DNA from: UBA2421 sp002343075
GTDB lineage: Bacteria > Planctomycetota > Phycisphaerae > Tepidisphaerales > Tepidisphaeraceae
NCBI GenBank assembly: GCA_937982565.1
Contig: CALJLN010000010.1
Span: forward strand, 62,001-126,000
Length of the DNA: 64,000 nt
Direction: 5' to 3'
The position numbers and the translations under genes were made by a program. The notes under the pieces are model-generated. The model made no database searches, was not told the DNA's origin, and saw nothing but the letters and a program-made list of their open reading frames with translations. This document shows, piece after piece, positions 42,709-51,716 of the stretch (its first letter is position 1; every line of letters begins with the position of its first letter).

Positions 42709-45078
42709 TCACCACATTCCTGCTTCGCTGATCCACTTCAGTTGGCGTTCCCAATACTCTTTTGGCATCGAAAATGCGCCGTCCTGAAAAGCATCCGGCG
42801 GCATCCTGCGCAGTAGCCATTTGGCGCGCTCGTTGGCGGCCTTCGCCTGCTCCAGCTTGCCCATGGCGCAATACGCGTTCACAATCTGCACGAACGCCGT
42901 CAGCGCCGCGGGGTCATCCTGATATCGGACGGCGGCGGCGTCGTAGAGGCTGATGGCCGCTGCGTAGTCACCAAGATCATAGAGACAATCAGCCCTGTAA
43001 AAGTGCGAAAGCTTGAGGTGCAATTTTTCCAGCTCGCGCGTTGGGGTGGTGCCCCGCCAGAGTTCGGTGATTCGTTCGTAGAGCGCCCGCGCGCGGACCA
43101 GCCGCGCATTTCGCGCAGCCAGTGCCTCGGCCGGGTCGAACGCCGGGGAGTCATCGGCAGACGCCGTCGCGTTCTTCGCAGCGTGCGCCGCCGGGTCGAT
43201 CGCCAGCGCGCTCTTGCGATAGCTGTCGGCGGTGATGAAGAGCAACTGCGTCGTTCGATCGTCATTCGGATAGCGGTTGGAAAACTCTTCGAGCTTTGAA
43301 ATCGCCTCTTCAAACCGGCCCGTGCGATGGAAAAGCATGCCTAGCTCAAACAGCGCCGCTTTGAACTCCTGCGAGTCCGGGGTGATCATCGGGTTATTGT
43401 CGATCACACCCTTCAACACCGCCTCCGCCCTGCCGAATGAATCCGGCCCCTTGGCAATGTAAGCCTGCGCCAGTGGCACGGCGCTCTTGCTGGCGGCGAG
43501 GCTCTGCGAATAGCGAAACTGGTTGCGCTGAAAGGCCTCTATGGCCTTATCAAATTGTCCAGAAGCCTGAAACGCCCGCCCGAGGCGAAGCACCGCATCG
43601 GGGGCGAGTGGGTCGTCGGGGCGCTCTGCGATGAACAGATCGAGCGTCGCAATGACTGCGGGGGTATCGCCGGCGCGATCGTAAAGCTCGATGCCTTTCC
43701 ACATCGCAGCACCGTAGTTCTTGTCGTCGATGAGCGTTTGCGCCCGTGAGTATGCGATGTACGAGTCAGCGGCCTTAATGGTCGACTCGCGGTGCAACTG
43801 CTCCTTCCGAATGCGCTCCGCGGCCGGGGCCAGCGCGATTTGCTGCGTTAGCTGTGCGGCCCGGCGTTCGTAGACGTCGGCGAGCCTCGCAAAGAACCCG
43901 GCGACCGGCTTGCCATCAATCTCCTGTTCATACGCCAGCACCTCGAGCGCACCGGTGAAGTTCTCACGATTGGCAAACGCCGCCCCTGCCCGCCGCAGGC
44001 CGTCGGCCACTTCGCCCTTTAGCCTCGCGCGGCTCGGCCGACTCTGCACCTCGCGCACCAACTGCTGCAGGTCAGATAAAGCTGCATCGTCCTGCTTGAG
44101 CAGGATGCGGCACATCGCCCGGCCCATGCGCGCCAGCGGTGCCACTTGCGAATCGGGGTGGCTTGTGAGAACGACCTGATAGAACGAATTCGCCTGCATC
44201 GGATCACTTCGATCCTGATAAATCTTGCCGAGGTAGTAGCACGCATCGGCGTCAAGCGGATGGCGGATCTGCAACTCTTCGCGCGCCACCCGCAACAGCC
44301 GTTCTGCTTCGTCGGTCTCCCCCAACCGGAACGCACAATACCCCAGACGATAGTGGAGCGTGCCGCGCGCCACCGGGTCTAGCTCGATCTTCATTGCGTC
44401 GTCGAGCATCAGCCTCGCTTCGACGTACTTTCCTTCTTCGATCTTGATCTGCGCCTGTTCGCCAATCGCCCAGGCCCGTTCGGCATTGGCCACGCGCGGG
44501 TCAGTCAGATACCTTTCAAGCGATGCGCCAGCACCCGCGAGATCATCTGAAACCAACTGCAAATCGATGATTTTCCGCTGAAGCGGCAGCGAGCGATCGG
44601 GCTCGCTGGCCATCGCCTTGCGGTAGTTGTCGATCGCATCATCCCACCGCCCGAGCGCCTCGAAGCTCTCGGCCAGCCGACGGTGTATGGTCGCGTTCGG
44701 CTGCACGCCGCGTGAAAGCGCGAGGCGCGTTTGTTCGATAATGCGTTGATAATTCGCCGGAATCTCCAGCGACTTCTGCTTCTGCTCACGGTCGAGCGAC
44801 TCGGCGAGCATGATGTGGACTTGCCCCTGCTGGGCCACACTCAGCTTCTCGCTTGCCAGCACCTTGTTGAGGTGTTCGCGGGCGGCTTCGGGGCGGTCCT
44901 GATCGAGAAGGATCTGCGCCACATCGATCTTCTCCGCGGCGGTCAGGCCGGGCTTGGGGTCGATGAAGAGGTAAGCCGCGTAGCCAAAAAGCGCGAGGGA
45001 GACGATGAGCAATGGCAACTGCCACAATTGTGACAGCCGGGACGGACCAGCGGAGATGGCGTGGCGCCGAGCCGCCAT
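42709..45078 (-). CDS. Membrane-anchored TPR-repeat protein
   Basis: A 789-residue protein with one N-terminal membrane helix (LPLLIVSLALFGYAAYLFID) and then many tetratricopeptide-like repeats, for example RWDDAIDNYRKAMASEPDRS, FDKAIEAFQRNQFRYSQ and RFEEAISKLEEFSNRYPNDD. TPR arrays mediate protein-protein contacts; location is likely periplasmic. Family cannot be narrowed. It is 38 bp upstream of the flagellar three-gene unit and on the same strand, so a link with motility is possible but not shown. An unusually long insertion (about residues 625-665) is rich in Ala and Asp. Confidence 0.8.
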   Translation of the reverse strand: MAARRHAISAGPSRLSQLWQLPLLIVSLALFGYAAYLFIDPKPGLTAAEKIDVAQILLDQDRPEAAREHLNKVLASEKLSVAQQGQVHIMLAESLDREQKQKSLEIPANYQRIIEQTRLALSRGVQPNATIHRRLAESFEALGRWDDAIDNYRKAMASEPDRSLPLQRKIIDLQLVSDDLAGAGASLERYLTDPRVANAERAWAIGEQAQIKIEEGKYVEARLMLDDAMKIELDPVARGTLHYRLGYCAFRLGETDEAERLLRVAREELQIRHPLDADACYYLGKIYQDRSDPMQANSFYQVVLTSHPDSQVAPLARMGRAMCRILLKQDDAALSDLQQLVREVQSRPSRARLKGEVADGLRRAGAAFANRENFTGALEVLAYEQEIDGKPVAGFFARLADVYERRAAQLTQQIALAPAAERIRKEQLHRESTIKAADSYIAYSRAQTLIDDKNYGAAMWKGIELYDRAGDTPAVIATLDLFIAERPDDPLAPDAVLRLGRAFQASGQFDKAIEAFQRNQFRYSQSLAASKSAVPLAQAYIAKGPDSFGRAEAVLKGVIDNNPMITPDSQEFKAALFELGMLFHRTGRFEEAISKLEEFSNRYPNDDRTTQLLFITADSYRKSALAIDPAAHAAKNATASADDSPAFDPAEALAARNARLVRARALYERITELWRGTTPTRELEKLHLKLSHFYRADCLYDLGDYAAAISLYDAAAVRYQDDPAALTAFVQIVNAYCAMGKLEQAKAANERAKWLLRRMPPDAFQDGAFSMPKEYWERQLKWISEAGMW

Positions 45079-45240
45079 GGCTTCCTTGCCTTTCTCGGAA
45101 AAGCACCACGGCCAGGCCGTGATGGTTGCGACAGCGAGCGATCCATGCTCTATCCGTCGCCGCCGACCGATGGTCCATCATCCGTCGGCGTGTTCGTATT
45201 GAACCAACGTAAACAGAAATTAAACGAATGATTCAAGTTA

Positions 45241-45267
45241 GGCAAGATGGCAAACCATCTATTTGCC
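45241..45267 (-). terminator. Hairpin downstream of the DUF1844 gene
   Basis: On the minus strand GGCAA, a 3-base bulge, GATGG, loop TTTG, CCATC and TTGCC form a stem starting 8 bases after the DUF1844 stop, followed by a modestly T-rich stretch. A weak intrinsic terminator is plausible. Confidence 0.4.
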
Positions 45268-45275
45268 CCGCCGCG

Positions 45276-45689
45276 CTACATCACATAGCGCGACGCAGTC
45301 TCACTAAACCTCGATCGAAGGTCGTAAAGCGTGAGGTCGAGCAACTTTTGTTCCTCGGCCGACAGGTTGCCCTTTGTCTTGGTTTCGAGCACGCCCAGCA
45401 AGTCGATCTGATACTTTGCCATATCGAGGTTCAGCATCTGTTCCCCGCCGCGCACGGCCAGTTCGCCAAGGTACATGAGAGACTGGGTCATGATCGATCG
45501 GACGAGTGTAGGGAACGATGCCTGAGGCGCTTCCCGCTCGCCTGGTGGCGTCTTGCCCTCTGAAGCCCTGGCCACCCCCGCGGGTGCGGCGGCGGGGGCA
45601 CTTGCGGCCTTTTCCGCGAGTTTTCGCTTTTCTTCCTGGGCCTGTTTCTTCCAGTCGTCGTCAATCTGCAATGAGGGGGTCTCGGCCAT
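45276..45689 (-). CDS. DUF1844 domain protein
   Basis: A 137-residue protein. The N-terminal 55 residues are charged and Ala/Pro-rich (EEKRKLAEKAASAPAAAPAG); the C-terminal half is DUF1844: FPTLVRSIMTQSLMYLGELA, then NLDMAKYQIDLLGVLETKTK and LSAEEQKLLDLTLYDLRSRF. Function is not established; family members are cytoplasmic and widespread in planctomycetes and delta-proteobacteria. Start at 45689. Confidence 0.85.
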   Translation of the reverse strand: MAETPSLQIDDDWKKQAQEEKRKLAEKAASAPAAAPAGVARASEGKTPPGEREAPQASFPTLVRSIMTQSLMYLGELAVRGGEQMLNLDMAKYQIDLLGVLETKTKGNLSAEEQKLLDLTLYDLRSRFSETASRYVM

Positions 45690-45769
45690 GATGATCGCTC
45701 CATCTAACTACCGCGGGGCAAAGTATTCTGCACAAAGTGCCGGCTTGGGTGCCTCAAGCCCTGATCGCT

Positions 45770-46432
45770 TCAACGTCGCCCGCCGTATCTTGGTTCGGTC
45801 TTTGGGAGGGTGGCGACAGAGAGGGTGGTCCACGGGCCCATCCGCCGATCCATGATGAGTAATCGAACAAGGTCCGCCGACGCTTCGAGCATCCACGCGT
45901 GCTGCAGCGAGCCGCAATCGATCGGCGTGAGGCCCGTCTGGCGCACGAGTGCCGTCGTGATCGCCTTGCCACGGTCGCTGTCGCCTGCCAGAAAGCACGC
46001 GACATTAAACTTGCTCAACAATTCCGGCGGGTGATCCCACAACTCCTGCGCAATTGTATTGAACGCCTTCACTACCATCGCCCCGGGCGCATCTTCCTGC
46101 ACCTGCTGCGCAAACGATCGCTCCGGCATGGCAGGAAAACGAAAATTTGGCGGGATCTCCCGGTTATTCACATCAATCACAACCTTATCACCCAGCACCG
46201 CAACGTTGGACAAAAAGGTACTCGGTAGATGGCGCGCGGTGAGCAAAATGGTCTCCGACGCTTTCGCAGCATCGTCATTGCTCCCGCCGGTGGTGCCCCG
46301 GCCCACCTCCGCAGCCACCTGCCGGGCCTTGTCGGGATCGCGCGAGCCGAAGAACACTTCGTGCCCGTGATCGGCCCACGACGCACCCAGCACGCGCCCC
46401 ATGTTGCCACTTCCAAGAATTCCGATTCGCAT
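45770..46432 (-). CDS. NADPH-dependent F420 reductase-like NAD(P)-binding protein
   Basis: A 220-residue Rossmann protein: IGILGSGNMGRVLGASWADH is the GxGxxG nucleotide-binding strand-loop-helix, then HEVFFGSRDPDKARQVAAEV, whose Ser-Arg after strand 2 favours NADP, and DKVVIDVNNREIPPNF and GAMVVKAFNTIAQELW, the F420_oxidored/Npd family signatures. It likely reduces a cofactor or is a related redox enzyme; F420 use is not shown. Start at ATG 46432; it is 29 bp after the metallo-hydrolase gene and may be co-transcribed. Confidence 0.85.
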   Translation of the reverse strand: MRIGILGSGNMGRVLGASWADHGHEVFFGSRDPDKARQVAAEVGRGTTGGSNDDAAKASETILLTARHLPSTFLSNVAVLGDKVVIDVNNREIPPNFRFPAMPERSFAQQVQEDAPGAMVVKAFNTIAQELWDHPPELLSKFNVACFLAGDSDRGKAITTALVRQTGLTPIDCGSLQHAWMLEASADLVRLLIMDRRMGPWTTLSVATLPKTEPRYGGRR

Positions 46433-46461
46433 AGTACCTCGACTGATTTATTCGCCCGCGA

Positions 46462-47466
46462 TCACCACTGCCAGACGCTCGGAACCCAGCCAAACCCATC
46501 GCTGGTTCTGCGAACATGCCCGAACCCCGGGAACGGTAGATGAGCGCCCGCGACCAGTAGCTTATCCGAAGCGGCCCGGTCAAGCACCCGCTTTCGCGAT
46601 GCGACACCGGCATCGCGGTCGGTGTCGAAGGCCATGTGAAAACCCGGGTGAGCCAGAGTCAACGCATGATGGTGCACGGTATCAGCAATGTAGTACAGGT
46701 GCTCGCCGCCAGAGGAAATCATGAGCGTAAGGTGTCCTGGCGTGTGTCCCGGCGCGGGAACGGCATCAACGCCATCGACAATCTTGAGCGAATCGCCGAG
46801 CAAAGTCAGCTTCGGCGCCATGTTTTTGAGTGCCCGTTGCGCGCCCTGAATAAACCCTGCCTGATCGGCGGGCGCGATGCCCGACTTACTCAGATCGGGA
46901 TTGGTGCCCGACCAGAACGCCACTTCATCCGTGTGCGCAAAGTAATGAGCGTTGGGAAACACATCCACCCCGCGGGGGCTTAGAAGGCCCCCGACGTGAT
47001 CGCCATGAGCATGCGTGATCACCACCGCCGTGATATCGCTCGCGGCGACACCGGCATTGGCAAGATTGCTGAGTAGCTTGCCGGTCGATGGGCCGAACAG
47101 TTCGCCGCAGCCGGTATCGACCAACACGACATCCTTGCCACTCCGAATCAGCAACGCGCTCACCTGCGCCCCGACGTTGCCGTAGTCGATAAACTCTGCT
47201 TCAAGCGCTGCCCGCACTTTCTCTTCGCCAACATTTTCGCCGAAGAGCGGATACGGCGGATTGAATGCGAATGCGCCATCGCTCACGAGCGTCACTTCGA
47301 TCGCCCCGATCATTCTGCGAAAGAATCCCGCACCCTGTAGATCACGGTCTGGCGTGATGACGGTGGTCTTGCCATCGGCCCTTGCAAGTGACGGCGCGGC
47401 AACCGCGGCTCCGGCGAGGGCGAGCAGGCGGCGTCTTGAGAATGATTGCGTTGGTCCGGCCATCAT
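46462..47466 (-). CDS. Tat-exported metallo-beta-lactamase-fold hydrolase
   Basis: A 334-residue MBL-fold hydrolase with a twin-arginine signal (SFSRRRLLALAGAAVAAPSL), so it is exported folded. The zinc motif is THAHGDHVGG at 151-160, with later ligands in GHTPGHLTL and IADTVHHHAL. Family members include lactonases and AidC/AttM-like enzymes; the substrate is unknown. The start at 47466 has GGAG 6 bases upstream; a TTG at 47478 is less likely. It is divergent from guaD with a short shared region containing an inverted repeat. Confidence 0.87.
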   Translation of the reverse strand: MMAGPTQSFSRRRLLALAGAAVAAPSLARADGKTTVITPDRDLQGAGFFRRMIGAIEVTLVSDGAFAFNPPYPLFGENVGEEKVRAALEAEFIDYGNVGAQVSALLIRSGKDVVLVDTGCGELFGPSTGKLLSNLANAGVAASDITAVVITHAHGDHVGGLLSPRGVDVFPNAHYFAHTDEVAFWSGTNPDLSKSGIAPADQAGFIQGAQRALKNMAPKLTLLGDSLKIVDGVDAVPAPGHTPGHLTLMISSGGEHLYYIADTVHHHALTLAHPGFHMAFDTDRDAGVASRKRVLDRAASDKLLVAGAHLPFPGFGHVRRTSDGFGWVPSVWQW

Positions 47467-47491
47467 CTGATTCTCCAATTAAAAGAGTGTT

Positions 47492-47517
47492 GTATTGTCC
47501 GACCCTCGATACAATAC
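47492..47517. promoter_or_regulatory. Inverted repeat in the guaD/MBL divergent promoter region
   Basis: GTATTGT (47492-47498) and ACAATAC (47511-47517) form perfect 7-base arms around a 12-base spacer. TACAAT (47510-47515) resembles a -10 element 9 bases before the guaD GTG, so guaD could be leaderless or nearly so. The repeat could be an operator for both genes. Confidence 0.4.
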
Positions 47518-47524
47518 TAGGCGC

Positions 47525-48049
47525 GTGTCAGACACTCCAGCCAACAAAATTGAAGCTTTTGGCGATCCTTCCAAAGATCCGCGCGTCGTGACCTTCCTGC
47601 GGCGAGCCATCGAACTGAGCGAGCAAGGCATGAGCGATGGCTTCGGTGGGCCGTTTGGTGCCGTGGTTGTAAAGGCCGACCGGATCGTCGGCGAGGGCTT
47701 CAACCGAGTGCTGCACGATAATGACCCAACCGCACACGCAGAGGTTGTCGCCATTCGACACGCGTGCGCACACCTCAACACCTTCGACCTCTCGGGCTGC
47801 GAGGTCTTCGCCAGCAGCCAGCCGTGCCCCATGTGCCTCGCGGCGATTTATTGGGCGCGAGCGAGTAAGGTCTACTTCGCCAACACAATCGCCGACGCTG
47901 CCACCATTGGCTTCGACGACTCATTCTTCTATGACGAGCTTCGCCTCCCGCTGGGTGGCCGGACCTTACCGCAGATTCATGTAGTCGTTCCAGAGGCGAT
48001 CAAGGCGTTTAACCTGTGGGGCGCGATGGCAAACCGACGCGCATACTAG
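47525..48049 (+). CDS. guaD: Guanine deaminase (CDA-fold, GuaD type)
   Basis: GuaD converts guanine to xanthine in purine salvage or degradation. The 174-residue protein is a zinc cytidine-deaminase-fold enzyme: TAHAEVVAIRHAC (zinc ligand H71, proton shuttle E73) and PCPMCLAAIYWAR (zinc ligands C101, C104). The distal IGFDDSFFYDELRLPLGGRT and MANRRAY end resemble Bacillus GuaD closely, which argues against tRNA adenosine deaminase. GTG at 47525 is preferred over TTG at 47495. The upstream MBL gene is divergent. Confidence 0.88.
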   Translation: MSDTPANKIEAFGDPSKDPRVVTFLRRAIELSEQGMSDGFGGPFGAVVVKADRIVGEGFNRVLHDNDPTAHAEVVAIRHACAHLNTFDLSGCEVFASSQPCPMCLAAIYWARASKVYFANTIADAATIGFDDSFFYDELRLPLGGRTLPQIHVVVPEAIKAFNLWGAMANRRAY

Positions 48050-48125
48050 GATCGATACAACCGCCGCGGTGCGCGTACTCCGCGGCACGACGCACATTGC
48101 GTGTTGGAGAACTGGCCGGGGGGCG

Positions 48126-48476
48126 TCACTCGCGTTTGTCCTCCGTTTTGCCATCTTTGGTTCGCACGCGGCCGTGAATAGTCGCCTTGCTGTCGACGTG
48201 TAGCCGCCCGCCAAGGTTGATCGCGTTGCCGCCGACCTGCCCGCTGACGATCACCTTTGCACCCGTCATCACGGTCAAGTCGCCGCTCACGATGCCGAGG
48301 ATATGTACCCTTCCACCGGCTTCGACAGTCATGTGGCCGTAGACCGCGCCGCGGACATAGAGCTTCCCGCCTTCGATCACCGAGACATTCCCCCCGACCG
48401 AACCCCAAAGCGTGAACGGCTCATAGACGACCACATCACCCGGAATCTGTCCACGTTCTTCACGCATGCCGGTCAT
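48126..48476 (-). CDS. Bactofilin-like/polymer-forming beta-helix protein
   Basis: A 116-residue protein with regular short beta-strand repeats: LWGSVGGNVSVIEGGKLYVR, AVYGHMTVEAGGRVHILGIV, SGDLTVMTGAKVIVSGQVGG and NAINLGGRLHVDSKATIHGR. The pattern of V/I-G-N-hydrophobic turns is that of a right-handed beta-helix as in bactofilins (polymer-forming cytoskeletal proteins), but the family is not certain. No signal peptide. Alternative starts are GTG 48488 and ATG 48467. Confidence 0.7.
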   Translation of the reverse strand: MTGMREERGQIPGDVVVYEPFTLWGSVGGNVSVIEGGKLYVRGAVYGHMTVEAGGRVHILGIVSGDLTVMTGAKVIVSGQVGGNAINLGGRLHVDSKATIHGRVRTKDGKTEDKRE

Positions 48477-48561
48477 CTCGCTGCACACCCGCGGCAGTAC
48501 AAGTGCCAGGGAGCGCGCGACTTTGAGTCAAGCTCACATCGCCAGTCATCCCTTTGGCCAT

Positions 48562-49278
48562 TTAGCTGCCGAGCGCCGAGAGTTCATCTTCCCCAAGTGC
48601 CTGCCGCAGGCCGCGGTTGCTCTTGATCTGGATGACCATGAGCATCAACACCGCCAGGACTGGAAAGCCGACGAATCGCGCCCACTTGAGAATAGCCGGC
48701 GCGAGTTCTTCCGTGCTGAAGCGCGCGAACTGAAGCAGTTCATCCCAGGTATAGAGCACTCCCGGAATGATGAACTCGCGGCTGCTGAAGGTGTGATCTG
48801 AAAGAAACGCCTGCCACGGAAACAGCAAGACGATGAGCACCAGCGTCCATACATAGGCGCTGGTCACCCGGGCGACACCGATCAACCGGCCCACCAGCAT
48901 GATCTTCACCAGGAGAAACAGCACCAGCGAAAGCACGATTGAAAGTGCTATGCCCAGAAATCCTGTCAGCCCGACGAGGTAGTGAAACGAGTCAAACCAC
49001 TTGCTGCTCGGCTGAACCGGAGTTGTGGCAATGGTCGATGACACTGCGGGAGAATCGACTGGAAGCTCGGCAGGTAAAGTCGTTGCAAGTTCCACCGGCG
49101 GCGAGGTGGGGACGATGCTCGGCTCAACAATCACATTGCTGTACCTGGCGGCGAAGAAAAGCCCGAGTTGCGCGAGCACTGCGAGCAGTAGTATCAACAC
49201 AAGGACGCTCTTCGCCCGGCGGGCAACCAGCATGGCATCTGCATAATCGGCCGCGGTGGCGATGGCGGTGTCTGACAT
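48562..49278 (-). CDS. Membrane protein of unknown function
   Basis: A 238-residue protein with a helix at 23-44 (SVLVLILLLAVLAQLGLFFA), a Pro/Thr/Ser-rich extracytoplasmic linker (VPTSPPVELATTLPAELPVD), and three more helices (FLGIALSIVLSLVLFLLVKI, VWTLVLIVLLFPWQAFL, and VGFPVLAVLMLMVIQI). AAGGGAAAGGA precedes the ATG at 49278. I do not recognise the family. It is divergent from recQ, with a 157-bp gap. Confidence 0.7.
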   Translation of the reverse strand: MSDTAIATAADYADAMLVARRAKSVLVLILLLAVLAQLGLFFAARYSNVIVEPSIVPTSPPVELATTLPAELPVDSPAVSSTIATTPVQPSSKWFDSFHYLVGLTGFLGIALSIVLSLVLFLLVKIMLVGRLIGVARVTSAYVWTLVLIVLLFPWQAFLSDHTFSSREFIIPGVLYTWDELLQFARFSTEELAPAILKWARFVGFPVLAVLMLMVIQIKSNRGLRQALGEDELSALGS

Positions 49279-49435
49279 TGGAAATCCTTTCCCTTCAATT
49301 CGTTAATGATCGGTAATTATCGCAAACCGGCTCTGTAATCAACGCCACGGTTGCCGCCGCGTCCATATCGCAGCAGTCTGCAACGCGCAGGCCGGGGTAC
49401 ATCTCCGCGCTTCTGCGATTACAATCGAAGGTGGA

Positions 49436-51364
49436 TTGACAGACGCACTGCAGATTCTCCGCGACCGGTTTGGCCTGAACGAATTCCGCCGCGCGCAGGC
49501 CGATGTCATTGCCGACGTGCTTTCCGGGCGCGATGTCATGTGTGTCATGCCAACCGGGGCCGGCAAATCGCTGTGCTATCAACTCCCGGCAGTGGCCAGC
49601 GGTGGGTTGACGATCGTTGTCTCGCCACTGATTTCGCTGATGGCCGACCAGGTGCGGCAGTTGAACGACCGCGGGATTGACGCGCTCGTGCTGAACAGCG
49701 CGCAATCCGCCGCCGAGCAGAGTGCGGTCATCTCCAGACTACGGCATGGCTACGACGGGTTGCTCTATGTCGCGCCCGAGCGATTCTTCGCCCCCACGTT
49801 TCAGCCGCTGCTTCGTGAGCTGCAGCCACGCCTGTTTGCGATTGACGAGGCGCACTGCGTCAGCCACTGGGGACACGACTTTCGGCCGGAATATAGCGGT
49901 CTTGGGCCGATCCGCGACCAACTCGGCGACCCTCCAACCATCGCCCTCACCGCCACCGCGACCGATGACGTGCGCGCCGACATCATCCGCCAACTTCACC
50001 TGCGTGAACCCGCTATCTACATCACGGGTTTCGACCGGCCCAATCTCAGCTATGAATCGATCCGCGTCAGCAAGACCAGTGAGAAGCAGCAGGCGCTCCT
50101 CGCCCTGCTTCGGAGCGAACTGGGTACCGGCATTGTCTACTGCTCGACTCGCAAAGCCGTCGATGAATTGACCGACCTGCTCTCCGGCGCGATCAGCGAC
50201 CGACCGATTTTCGCCTATCACGCCGGCATGGACGCGTCGGCGCGTGCCAGCAACCAGGCGAAGTTCATGACCACGCCGCGCGCCATCTGTATCGCGACGA
50301 CCGCGTTTGGAATGGGTGTCAACAAGCCCGATATTCGATTTGTGATTCATTACAACTTTGCCGGCACGATCGAACAACATTACCAGGAAGCCGGCCGCGC
50401 CGGCCGCGATGGCCTGCCTGCCCGCTGCGTGGTGCTCTTTAGCTTTCAGGATCGCCGTACGCAGGAATTCTTCATCGACCAGATTGGCGAAGACGGTTCG
50501 CTCACGCCCGAACGCAAGGCCGAGCTTCAGAAGATTGCCACCGACAAGCTGGAACTGATGGTGCGATTTCTCTCCACGCATCGGTGTCGCCGACAGATGA
50601 TTCTCGATTACTTCGGTGACGAGAGTGAAATCAGCGATTGCACCTGCGACGTCTGCCGCCGTGGCCAGCTTGCAGACCATGACAGCGCCTTGATCGTCGA
50701 CGACGAGACGACGCTGGTGATTCGCAAAATCCTCAGCGCGATCGCGCGAATGAACGGTCAGTTTGGCCTTGCGACTGTTGCTGATGTACTGATTGGCGTT
50801 TCCAACGAGCGCATCACCAGGTGGAGGCTCGATCAGTTGAGCGTGTTTGGGCTGCTGCGCGAGTTCAGAGCCAGCGCGGTGAAGGAGATGATGCGCAGGG
50901 TGATCGAGTCGGCGCTGGCGGAGCAATTCGATCCCGATCGCAACTTTCGCCCGGTGGTGCGTCTGACCAGCGAAGGCGTGCGGGTGATGAAGGCCCAAGC
51001 CCCGCCGCCGGAGACGCTGATTGATCTGTTGTCGCAGCAATCGAGCTACCCCGGCGCAGCAGTCGACGCGCGTCCTCCGCCTAGGCGCAAGGCGCGGATG
51101 AACGGTGCTCGGCTCGACGACTCGCTTCAGCTCGACCCGGCAACCGAGCAGTGCTTCCAGCGCCTGCGCGCGGTGCGCAGCGCACTGTCTCGCGAAAAAT
51201 CCCTGCCCGCGTATGTGATTTGTCATGATTCCACCCTGAAAGACATCGCCCTTGCGGCCCCCGCAACGCTGTCCGATCTCGAAGGCGTCAAAGGCATGGG
51301 GCCGATGAAGGTGAAGCTATACGGCGACGCCCTGCTCGCCGCGGTGGCGACACCCGCAGCGTGA
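49436..51364 (+). CDS. recQ: ATP-dependent DNA helicase RecQ
   Basis: RecQ unwinds DNA 3'-5' in recombination and replication-fork repair. The 642-residue protein has Walker A PTGAGKS at 39-45, DEAHCVSHWGHDFRPEY at 137-153 (DEAH box with the aromatic-rich loop), helicase C motifs (HAGMDASARASNQAKF, AFGMGVNKPDIRFVIHYN, QEAGRAGRDG), an RQC zinc site with four Cys (HRCRRQMILDYFGDES, then CTCDVC), a winged helix, and an HRDC domain at the C-terminus (LRAVRSALSREKSLPAYVIC). TTG start at 49436, with AGGTGG just upstream. All expected domains present. Confidence 0.95.
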   Translation: MTDALQILRDRFGLNEFRRAQADVIADVLSGRDVMCVMPTGAGKSLCYQLPAVASGGLTIVVSPLISLMADQVRQLNDRGIDALVLNSAQSAAEQSAVISRLRHGYDGLLYVAPERFFAPTFQPLLRELQPRLFAIDEAHCVSHWGHDFRPEYSGLGPIRDQLGDPPTIALTATATDDVRADIIRQLHLREPAIYITGFDRPNLSYESIRVSKTSEKQQALLALLRSELGTGIVYCSTRKAVDELTDLLSGAISDRPIFAYHAGMDASARASNQAKFMTTPRAICIATTAFGMGVNKPDIRFVIHYNFAGTIEQHYQEAGRAGRDGLPARCVVLFSFQDRRTQEFFIDQIGEDGSLTPERKAELQKIATDKLELMVRFLSTHRCRRQMILDYFGDESEISDCTCDVCRRGQLADHDSALIVDDETTLVIRKILSAIARMNGQFGLATVADVLIGVSNERITRWRLDQLSVFGLLREFRASAVKEMMRRVIESALAEQFDPDRNFRPVVRLTSEGVRVMKAQAPPPETLIDLLSQQSSYPGAAVDARPPPRRKARMNGARLDDSLQLDPATEQCFQRLRAVRSALSREKSLPAYVICHDSTLKDIALAAPATLSDLEGVKGMGPMKVKLYGDALLAAVATPAA

Positions 51365-51431
51365 TGAATCGCGCCGCGGCCCCACACCTTCGAGACAAAC
51401 AAATCTCGCCGTTGATGCTATACTGCCCTGC

Positions 51432-51716
51432 ATGGACCGCCTGATACAGCAGAAGCGTGCCCGGATCATCGAAGTCGCCGCGCGACACGGCGCGGGAAAT
51501 GTGCGAGTCTTCGGATCGCGTGCGCGGGGAGACGCACGCCCGGAGAGCGATGCCGATTTCCTCATCGATATTGTCGGCCCGACCTCACCGTGGTTCCCCG
51601 GCGGGCTGATCGTGGACTTGAGAGAACTGCTCGGCTGCGAAGTTGACGTCGGCATGCCGCAAGAACTCCATCCGCTGGTTCGTGAACGTGTGCTGGCAGA
51701 AGCGGTGAAGTTATGA
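51432..51716 (+). CDS. MNT-type minimal nucleotidyltransferase (antitoxin)
   Basis: A 94-residue minimal nucleotidyltransferase of the MNT/MntA group: GSRARGDARPESDADFLID with G28, S29 and the metal-binding D40 and D42. In the MNT/HepT systems the enzyme AMPylates the HepT toxin to inactivate it. The stop overlaps the start of the hepT-like gene by 4 bases (ATGA), typical of such pairs. No operator is obvious upstream. It follows recQ by 67 bp. Confidence 0.9.
   Translation: MDRLIQQKRARIIEVAARHGAGNVRVFGSRARGDARPESDADFLIDIVGPTSPWFPGGLIVDLRELLGCEVDVGMPQELHPLVRERVLAEAVKL

Noticed and set aside
49739..51226. A 495-codon minus-strand frame opposite recQ
   Set aside because: RecQ has every helicase motif on the plus strand; this is a shadow frame.
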